From Amaurobius ferox (taxonomy: Eukaryota > Arthropoda > Arachnida > Araneae > Amaurobiidae), in assembly GCA_951213105.1 (NCBI GenBank), contig OX578149.1, positions 5,312,318 through 5,376,317 on the forward strand: a DNA stretch of 64,000 nucleotides, written 5' to 3'. The first letter of the stretch is position 1. Each line of letters begins with the position of its first letter. This document shows positions 53,692 through 64,000 of this stretch, one piece after another. The notes beneath the pieces are model-generated. The model was not told where the DNA came from. It worked only from the letters and a program-made list of their open reading frames with translations, and ran no database searches. The position numbers and the translations under genes are program-made.

Positions 53692-56376
53692 CAAAAAATT
53701 TAATAACATTAATCTCCACTTCCCTGACTCCCCTTCCCTCAACCTTGATGATAAACTGAAACGCTTGTTGGACCACCATTTTAAAGAAGATAAGGATTTT
53801 ATAAACTTTCCTTCATTTACTTTGCCTTCTGAGGGACTGGGGGTGGTTTCGGATGAAGAGCTCCTCATTGTCTTTAAAAATTTAAAAAATGGTAAGGCCC
53901 CAGGCCTTGACAATTTAGATTTCACAATTTGGAAGCAACTTTATAAATTTTTCCCTTCTTTCCTATCAAAAACTATAAATCTATGTTTTAAATTCTGCCA
54001 CTTTCCCTCTTGTCTCAAAAATGCCAACATTCTCTTCTTTAATAAACCTGGAAAAAACCCGTCTCAATGTTCTTCGTACCCATTTGCCTCCTCCCGACCC
54101 TTGGTAAAATATTGGAAAAAAATTTCATAAATAAACTCAATTTTTGGCTTTCTTCTGAGGATGCTCTCCATCCCCTCCAATATGGCTTTAAGGAATTAAC
54201 AAGTTGTGAGGACGCTGCTCTTGGGCTAATTCAAACCATTTCCTCCCACAAGTCCATACATTTTGTTTCTTTGACCACCGTGGACATCTGCGGAGCATTT
54301 GACAGTCTCAACTGGAACGTCTTGCCTCTTTCATTTTCAAAAATCAACCTCCCTCAGCCTTTTCAAAATTTCATTTTTTCATATCTTTTTAACAGAGAAA
54401 TTTCACTCAACATAGGTAAATCACATATTACAAAACACATTTCTATGGGCGCTCCACAGGGATCGGTTATATCCCCTTGCCTGTGGAGTATCTACTTTAA
54501 TGACATTCTAAAACTCAACAACGATCTTTTTCACCTTCAGGCCTTCGCGGATGATCTCGCGGTGGTCACCTATTCATTCAACTTAAAAACACTACAACTT
54601 AATACCAATAACCTTTTAAACCTTATCTCATCCACTCTCACTGTTTTAAAACTTTCCATAGCTCCAGAAAAATGTAAATCAATTATCTTCAATAAAAACC
54701 GCTCAAAAATCAGACAACGCCCTTCCTTCAAAATTCAAAACCATAAAATACGTACAACTAGACAACTCACCTTTCTTGAAATCACTATCGACGATAATTT
54801 AAAATGGAGCTCCCACATTTTCAATCTCAGAGAGAAATGTTTTAAGTTCGCCAGCACCTTTGGGAGGGTGTCTGGCAATAACTGGGGTATAGATAAATCC
54901 TTTTTAAAAATCTGGTATCTTTCGGTCATCGAAAAGATAATCATTTTCGGCGCAGGAATTTGGGGACAAGCTTTGACTGGGTCTCAGGTCAAAAAACTTT
55001 TGTCTTTGCAAAGGAGTTTTCTTCTCAAAATCTCTTCTGGTTTTCGGACTACTTTCAACATTTCTCTTTACTCTATAACTGGTATTCCCCCCATTCATTT
55101 TGTCATGAATACACAATTTAAAAAATATGCCTTCTGGAAACTCAGAACAAATCATTTTACCAACCCGTCTCTTCCCTCTCCCCCTAACTTTGACTTCAAT
55201 CGCCCTTCCTCTTCTATCCCCCCTTCCCTTCGTATCGCCTATCTGGCTCCCTTCGACCCCTCACTTTTTTCAGACATAAATATTTACACTGATGGCTCTG
55301 CCATTGACGACAAAGTGGGTTACGCCATTTGCATATATAGGGGGGATAAACTTCAAAACATATATACTTTCAAACTCAACCTTGGGAACACAGTTTTTCA
55401 AGCTGAAATAGCAGCAATACACTTTGCTATCAACTGGGCTTCTACAAATAATTTAAAAATAAATATTTTTTCAGATAGTCAATCCTCCATTTCGGCCCTT
55501 AACTCCATTAGAAACAAATCTGACTATCTTTCCAAAATTAAACTAGATGCAAATTTAAACAAACATTTAATAAACCTCTGTTGGGTTAAAGCCCATTCTG
55601 ACATCTCGGGCAACGAGGCCGCCGATGAAAATGCAAAACTTGCTACCTCTTCAGGTACCCCATCTCCTGTACCTTTTCCCTACTCTCTGTTAAAAAAGCA
55701 TTGTAAACTAGATATCTTAAACGCCTGGCAATCTTATCTAAACAACTACATTTCCCCTCGCAACCATGACCCAGCCAGAATTTTAAACTTTCTTCCCCAC
55801 GTAAACTTTAATTTCCTTTTAATGAACAAATATCTTATTTATTTTATCACGGGCCACGGCCAGTTTTGGATTACCTTTACTTTTTTAAATTTAAATCAAC
55901 CTCTTGCTGTTCCTGCGGTTCCTTTGGAGATGCAGACCACTACGTCTTTGCTTGCCCCCACTCTAAACCTTTTCATCTTTCTAAACCTTCCCCCGCTAAT
56001 TCCGCGGCCTGGTTCTCGAGTGTCTGCTCGAATAAAACTTCAATTAACAAAATTAAAAACTGTGTTCTCATAGCGAGAGAAATATCCAACAAAATCACTT
56101 GAATAGCCTGAGAGCCATTGCTGCTTTTAACTTTTTCTCTGGTTGTTGATCCCCTTGGTTTTGTACTTGCTCCTCCCCGGTGGTGCCGCCTTCCCTTTTA
56201 TTTTGGTTTGCTGTGTAGTTTTGGTGTTGTGTTTTGTTTTTGATTACTGCTTTGTTTGTTTGCTGTTTTGTTTAGTTGTGTTTTTTCTGGTGTTGTCGCC
56301 GGATCTCTTCCCGGCCGTCCAATTAGATACTCAAGTCCTCTGGATGAGTCGGACGGTCTGGGTCTTCACACTCACA
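53692..56376 (+). mobile_element. 5'-truncated LINE with RNase H, copy 1
   Basis: The 2,685-bp LINE is inserted in the Tc1 transposase gene. CACACAGTTA at 53682-53691 and 56377-56386 is a probable target-site duplication. The element is open in frame from its first bases, so the 5' part (ORF1, endonuclease, start of RT) was lost at insertion. The 3' end has a CGGCCGTCC/GGACGGTC stem and a CA-rich tail. Host gene orientation is opposite to the LINE. Confidence 0.82.
53693..56102 (+). pseudogene. LINE ORF2 (RT, RNase H, CCHC), copy 1
   Basis: The first frame (to about 54075) has NGKAPGLDNLDFTIWKQL, the RT finger region. The second frame (54067-about 55862, within a 668-codon open frame) holds VDICGAFDSLNWN (motif A), SMGAPQGSVISPCLWSIYF (motif B), LQAFADDLAVV (catalytic AspAsp, about residue 160) and the thumb. 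RNase H follows: IYTDGSAID (about residue 406), FQAEIAAIHFAINWA, IFSDSQSSISAL and SGNEAADENAK, so all four acidic positions are present. The third frame (55866-56102) holds the terminal zinc knuckle CCSCGSFGDADHYVFAC. Frameshifts near 54075 and 55860 separate these parts, so ORF2 is broken despite the long open frame. The combination of RT plus RNase H suggests the I/R1/jockey group. Confidence 0.88.
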
Positions 56377-56386
56377 CACACAGTTA

Positions 56387-56666
56387 AATGAGACACGTGT
56401 TTACTTGTCTGCTGTGCTGTTTTACGAGTGGACTGGTAGTTTTTCGTTGCAAGCTTGAAAATTTGCCTGTTATCACGAGCTGATAACTGCTTTTTGCGGC
56501 CAGATCTTTTCTGCTTTCCTTACAATTTTTTTTTACTCAAAACATTGTAAATAGCAGTTTCAGAATAATTAAGAATCTTACTTATTTCACACTCCAACTT
56601 TCTTTTTCCATTTTAGAACCAAACTTTTCGCACTTCTACTTCAGACAAATCACTTTCACAAGGCAT
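56387..56666 (-). pseudogene. Tc1-like transposase, N-terminal half, copy 1
   Basis: It starts at an ATG whose complement is at 56664-56666 and reads MPCESDLSEVEVRKVWF, a KLECEISKILNYSETAIYNV helix-turn-helix, GRKKQLSARDNRQIFKLA and KNYQSTRKTAQQTSKHVS. The frame carries at least two internal stops. The LINE insertion point follows directly, and the rest of the gene is at 53691-52976. Confidence 0.78.
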
Positions 56667-56995
56667 TTTAATAATCCAAAGAATCAAACAGTTCAGTTCT
56701 GAATTTCTGCCTTTTTTCCTTCCTTCCAGATGGTTTAGGTTAACGTTAGACTCTGAAGTTAAACAAAAACCGTCTGCATTATTAGAAAAACTAATGTGGT
56801 CTTATATTTATGTAACACCGTGATTTCGAAAAATCTTTTGACACGAAAAAGATATTCGATCTGTTTTCATTTTCTAGGCTAAATCAACACTGCAAAATTG
56901 TTCCATTTCATACACCTTTGAAATTCACATTCAATGTTGTCTTTGTTGAGAAAGGATGGAATTTTGAGTGGTCTTATAATTTTGAAACAGAATTT

Positions 56996-57423
<428 letters not shown>

Positions 57424-57495
57424 TAACAAAAAGTGGCACAAATACCTGTAACAAAATTATAAGACCACATGTGGAAAAAGAAAGTTTTAGCAAAT

Positions 57496-58211
57496 TTAGT
57501 AAGTTGTTGCTCAACCATTTTTCTGAATAACTTGAAACACGCGATTTGACATAGGTTTAATTAAATTAAGAATAGATTCCAGAATATTGTCTCATTTCTC
57601 CATAATGGCGACTTCCAATTCATATGCCGAATGATATTGCTTGTTGTTTTCCTATACTTGGCGAGACAAATAACCCCACAGGTTTTCTATGGGAGGTTAG
57701 ATCAGGGCTAAGGCTCGGCCAAGATATAACATCAATCTTTTCTCGTTTGAACCATGATTTTGTTGATTTAGATACATGACTGGGAGCATTATCTTGTTGT
57801 AGCTTTCATTTCGACCCTCCTAAAAGTGGCCCGAAGGGTATCAGACTTCCGTATAACACCCGTTGTTATACTGAAGTACAAGTTCATTTTGCCATCAACT
57901 CTTTGCAGATCACATTCTCCTGCATATGAGAAAGCGCACCACACCATAACGGAACCACCTCCCATCTGCCTACTGTAGAACTCGCCAGATTCTTGCCTTA
58001 AGTCATGCCAGTAGTAGTTATTACCGTCCGGATCGTCTAAATTATTTTTTTTTCGTCCATAAATATTATATTTTTCCGTGTAGAGTTCCAGGACATGACT
58101 TTTTTCCCTACTTCAGACGTGCTTCTTTATGATGTTTAAGAAGTTGTGGTTTACTTCTTAGTTTCCGAAGTTTAACATCAACATTGGACTTCAAACTTCG
58201 TCACACAGTTA
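57496..58211 (-). pseudogene. Tc1-like transposase, C-terminal half, copy 2
   Basis: Duplicate of 52976-53691 with the same stops and frameshifts. One visible difference is near its end, where GGTGGAGCAAC has become GGTTGAGCAAC on the coding strand (Gly to Val in NGGATTY). The first catalytic Asp (MDEKK) and QQDNAPSH are retained. Confidence 0.82.
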
Positions 58212-60892
58212 CAAAAAATTTAATAACATTAATCTCCACTTCCCTGACTCCCCTTCCCTCAACCTTGATGATAAACTGAAACGCTTGTTGGACCACCATT
58301 TTAAAGAAGATAAGGATTTTATAAACTTTCCTTCATTTACTTTGCCTTCTGAGGGACTGGGGGTGGTTTCGGATGAAGAGCTCCTCATTGTCTTTAAAAA
58401 TTTAAAAAATGGTAAGGCCCCAGGCCTTGACAATTTAGATTTCACAATTTGGAAGCAACTTTATAAATTTTTCCCTTCTTTCCTATCAAAAACTATAAAT
58501 CTATGTTTTAAATTCTGCCACTTTCCCTCTTGTCTCAAAAATGCCAACATTCTCTTCTTTAATAAACCTGGAAAAAACCCGTCTCAATGTTCTTCGTACC
58601 CATTTGCCTCCTCCCGACCCTTGGTAAAATATTGGAAAAAAATTTCATAAATAAACTCAATTTTTGGCTTTCTTCTGAGGATGCTCTCCATCCCCTCCAA
58701 TATGGCTTTAAGGAATTAACAAGTTGTGAGGACGCTGCTCTTGGGCTAATTCAAACCATTTCCTCCCACAAGTCCATACATTTTGTTTCTTTGACCACCG
58801 TGGACATCTGCGGAGCATTTGACAGTCTCAACTGGAACGTCTTGCCTCTTTCATTTTCAAAAATCAACCTCCCTCAGCCTTTTCAAAATTTCATTTTTTC
58901 ATATCTTTTTAACAGAGAAATTTCACTCAACATAGGTAAATCACATATTACAAAACACATTTCTATGGGCGCTCCACAGGGATCGGTTATATCCCCTTGC
59001 CTGTGGAGTATCTACTTTAATGACATTCTAAAACTCAACAACGATCTTTTTCACCTTCAGGCCTTCGCGGATGATCTCGCGGTGGTCACCTATTCATTCA
59101 ACTTAAAAACACTACAACTTAATACCAATAACCTTTTAAACCTTATCTCATCCACTCTCACTGTTTTAAAACTTTCCATAGCTCCAGAAAAATGTAAATC
59201 AATTATCTTCAATAAAAACCGCTCAAAAATCAGACAACGCCCTTCCTTCAAAATTCAAAACCATAAAATACGTACAACTAGACAACTCACCTTTCTTGAA
59301 ATCACTATCGACGATAATTTAAAATGGAGCTCCCACATTTTCAATCTCAGAGAGAAATGTTTTAAGTTCGCCAGCACCTTTGGGAGGGTGTCTGGCAATA
59401 ACTGGGGTATAGATAAATCCTTTTTAAAAATCTGGTATCTTTCGGTCATCGAAAAGATAATCATTTTCGGCGCAGGAATTTGGGGACAAGCTTTGACTGG
59501 GTCTCAGGTCAAAAAACTTTTGTCTTTGCAAAGGAGTTTTCTTCTCAAAATCTCTTCTGGTTTTCGGACTACTTTCAACATTTCTCTTTACTCTATAACT
59601 GGTATTCCCCCCATTCATTTTGTCATGAATACACAATTTAAAAAATATGCCTTCTGGAAACTCAGAACAAATCATTTTACCAACCCGTCTCTTCCCTCTC
59701 CCCCTAACTTTGACTTCAATCGCCCTTCCTCTTCTATCCCCCCTTCCCTTCGTATCGCCTATCTGGCTCCCTTCGACCCCTCACTTTTTTCAGACATAAA
59801 TATTTACACTGATGGCTCTGCCATTGACGACAAAGTGGGTTACGCCATTTGCATATATAGGGGGGATAAACTTCAAAACATATATACTTTCAAACTCAAC
59901 CTTGGGAACACAGTTTTTCAAGCTGAAATAGCAGCAATACACTTTGCTATCAACTGGGCTTCTACAAATAATTTAAAAATAAATATTTTTTCAGATAGTC
60001 AATCCTCCATTTCGGCCCTTAACTCCATTAGAAACAAATCTGACTATCTTTCCAAAATTAAACTAGATGCAAATTTAAACAAACATTTAATAAACCTCTG
60101 TTGGGTTAAAGCCCATTCTGACATCTCGGGCAACGAGGCCGCCGATGAAAATGCAAAACTTGCTACCTCTTCAGGTACCCTATCTCCTTTACCTTTTCCC
60201 TACTCTCTGTTAAAAAAGCATTGTAAACTAGATATCTTAAACGCCTGGCAATCTTATCTAAACAACTACATTTCCCCTCGCAACCATGACCCAGCCAGAA
60301 TTTTAAACTTTCTTCCCCACGTAAACTTTAATTTCCTTTTAATGAACAAATATCTTATTTATTTTATCACGGGCCACGGCCAGTTTTGGATTACCTTTAC
60401 TTTTTTAAATTTAAATCAACCTCTTGCTGTTCCTGCGGTTCCTTTGGAGATGCAGACCACTACGTCTTTGCTTGCCCCCACTCTAAACCTTTTCATCTTT
60501 CTAAACCTTCCCCCGCTAATTCCGCGGCCTGGTTCTCGAGTGTCTGCTCGAATAAAACTTCAATTAACAAAATTAAAAACTGTGTTCTCATAGCGAGAGA
60601 AATATCCAACAAAATCACTTGAATAGCCTGAGAGCCATTGCTGCTTTTAACTTTTTCTCTGGTTGTTGATCCCCTTGGTTTTGTACTTGCTCCTCCCCGG
60701 TGGTGCCGCCTTCCCTTTTATTTTGGTTTGCTGTGTAGTTTTGGTGTTGTGTTTTGTTTTTGATTACTGCTTTGTTTGCTGTTTTGTTTAGTTGTGTTTT
60801 TTCTGGTGTTGTCGCCGGATCTCTTCCCGGCCGTCCAATTAGATACTCAAGTCCTCTGGATGAGTCGGACGGTCTGGGTCTTCACACTCACA
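58212..60892 (+). mobile_element. 5'-truncated LINE with RNase H, copy 2
   Basis: Duplicate of 53692-56376, 4 bp shorter through loss of one TTTG unit near 60775. CACACAGTTA flanks it again (58202-58211 and 60893-60902). Because the Tc1 sequence outside is duplicated too, this copy arose by segmental duplication and not by a second retrotransposition. Confidence 0.88.
58213..60622 (+). pseudogene. LINE ORF2 (RT, RNase H, CCHC), copy 2
   Basis: Same three-frame structure as copy 1: RT start to about 58595, main RT/RNase H open frame 58587-60593 (668 codons) and zinc-knuckle part 60386-60622. Both frameshifts are shared with copy 1, so they predate the duplication. The only protein differences seen are Pro to Leu and Val to Leu in the GTxSPxPFPYS segment after RNase H. 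Confidence 0.88.
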
Positions 60893-60902
60893 CACACAGT
60901 TA

Positions 60903-61182
60903 AATGAGACACGTGTTTACTTGTCTGCTGTGCTGTTTTACGAGTGGACTGGTAGTTTTTCGTTGCAAGCTTGAAAATTTGCCTGTTATCACGAGCTGAT
61001 AACTGCTTTTTGCGGCCAGATCTTTTCTGCTTTCCTTACAATTTTTTTTTACTCAAAACATTGTAAATAGCAGTTTCAGAATAATTAAGAATCTTACTTA
61101 TTTCACACTCCAACTTTCTTTTTCCATTTTAGAACCAAACTTTTCGCACTTCTACTTCAGACAAATCACTTTCACAAGGCAT
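60903..61182 (-). pseudogene. Tc1-like transposase, N-terminal half, copy 2
   Basis: Duplicate of 56387-56666, starting MPCESDLSEVEV at 61182 and ending at the LINE junction; same internal stops. Confidence 0.78.
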
Positions 61183-61511
61183 TTTAATAATCCAAAGAAT
61201 CAAACAGTTCAGTTCTGAATTTCTGCCTTTTTTCCTTCCTTCCAGATGGTTTAGGTTAACGTTAGACTCTGAAGTTAAACAAAAACCGTCTGCATTATTA
61301 GAAAAACTAATGTGGTCTTATATTTATGTAACACCGTGATTTCGAAAAATCTTTTGACACGAAAAAGATATTCGATCTGTTTTCATTTTCTAGGCTAAAT
61401 CAACACTGCAAAATTGTTCCCTTTCATACACCTTTGAAATTCACATTCAATGTTGTCTTTGTTGAGAAAGGATGGAATTTTGAGTGGTCTTATAATTTTG
61501 AAACAGAATTT

Positions 61512-63389
<1,878 letters not shown>

Positions 63390-63410
63390 TATATGCACAT
63401 ACATATATAT

Positions 63411-63441
<31 letters not shown>

Positions 63442-63515
63442 CATATATATACATATATATATATACATATATATATATACACATATATATATATATACAC
63501 ACACATATATATATA

Positions 63516-63584
<69 letters not shown>
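63390..63584. repeat. TA/TACA microsatellite
   Basis: A long TA run with many TACATA and TGTA interruptions to the right of the element. Long Tyr-Ile open frames on the minus strand are artefacts. Confidence 0.95.
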
Positions 63585-63585
<1 letters not shown>

Positions 63586-64000
63586 GTGAGACCAGAAATA
63601 GATCTCACACTTGTTATGGTGAGACAGTTTTATGCCAGTAATTTATTGTGTCTGAAACGTCAAACAATACCTCCAGTCTGAATGACGCCAAGGTTTACAG
63701 TACGTGAACCCAAAGGTCAGATAAAACCATAAATTTAGGGGTGTCAAGACAGAGAGGGTCAAACGAACTCTTAAGAAAATGTAAAGTAACGACATTGGAT
63801 GGAAAGGCTAACCAATGGAGAAGATGCTTGTGGCGTCGCTGTGAAGACTACCAATCAAAACAAAGGGGGAGTGACAGTCCTAAGGCGAAAGAGCCACAAC
63901 CTGTGGCATAAGAACGACCATAAAAATAAAGATATACGGATGATTTGGTAAGAAACGGTAGTACAGCACGACGATGAGGTTAACAGACTTAACAGATTAC
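63585..64000. other. No gene recognised
   Basis: The sequence is less AT-rich than the neighbourhood (63600-63950), with no repeat phrase from this window and no long frame. It could be part of another element that continues beyond the window. Confidence 0.3.

Noticed and set aside
54067..56073. A 668-codon open frame as an intact gene
   Set aside because: The RT start and the zinc knuckle are in other frames on either side; its last ~70 residues are an out-of-frame run. It is a broken LINE ORF2. The same applies to 58587-60593.

Overview
This window looks like AT-rich, intron-dominated nuclear DNA from an animal, most likely an arachnid (probably a spider). The host clue is a single spliced exon at 12486-12619 that reads as part of an immunoglobulin domain of the Beaten path (Beat) family, an arthropod cell-adhesion family. 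The arachnid guess rests on general familiarity with the repeat styles seen here and is an inference. No bacterial genes, operons, CRISPR arrays or prophages are present, and almost all long open frames are transposon remnants or low-complexity translations.

Layout. 1-9 kb: the edge of a minisatellite, a Penelope-like reverse transcriptase fragment, an LTR-retrotransposon remnant, several LINE/SINE 3' ends and a tRNA-headed SINE. 9.2-11.1 kb: a large 27-bp minisatellite with a higher-order duplication. 12.5 kb: the Beat exon. 13-17.7 kb: two Tc1-like elements (one full length but broken) and a LINE fragment. 20-21.4 kb: a pyrimidine-rich LINE-type 3' region containing a second minisatellite. 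23 kb: an internally deleted Tc1/mariner element with long terminal inverted repeats. 25 and 29 kb: two related tRNA-like sequences on either side of an old minus-strand LINE. 29.5-52 kb: dispersed copies of three non-autonomous repeat families, called A, B and C here, plus an inverted-repeat element split by a LINE insertion, a 5S rRNA/tRNA chimeric SINE at 42.2-42.5 kb and a small mariner-derived element at 47 kb. 52.7-63.4 kb: a nested cluster (LINE inside a Tc1 element, beside a Tc1/mariner element, among TA microsatellites) of which a 4.5-kb segment is repeated head to tail.

The genes do not work together as a pathway. The only host coding piece is the Beat exon, and the rest is consistent with very large introns or flanks filled by mobile DNA. 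The most interesting items are the 5S-tRNA chimeric SINE with a 14-bp target duplication, the 3' stem-loop shared with compensatory base changes by LINE and SINE ends, the nearly identical 4.5-kb tandem duplication of a nested transposon cluster (biological or assembly-made), and the minisatellite whose two higher-order copies differ by exactly three units. Everything here was read by eye; no alignments or database searches were run.
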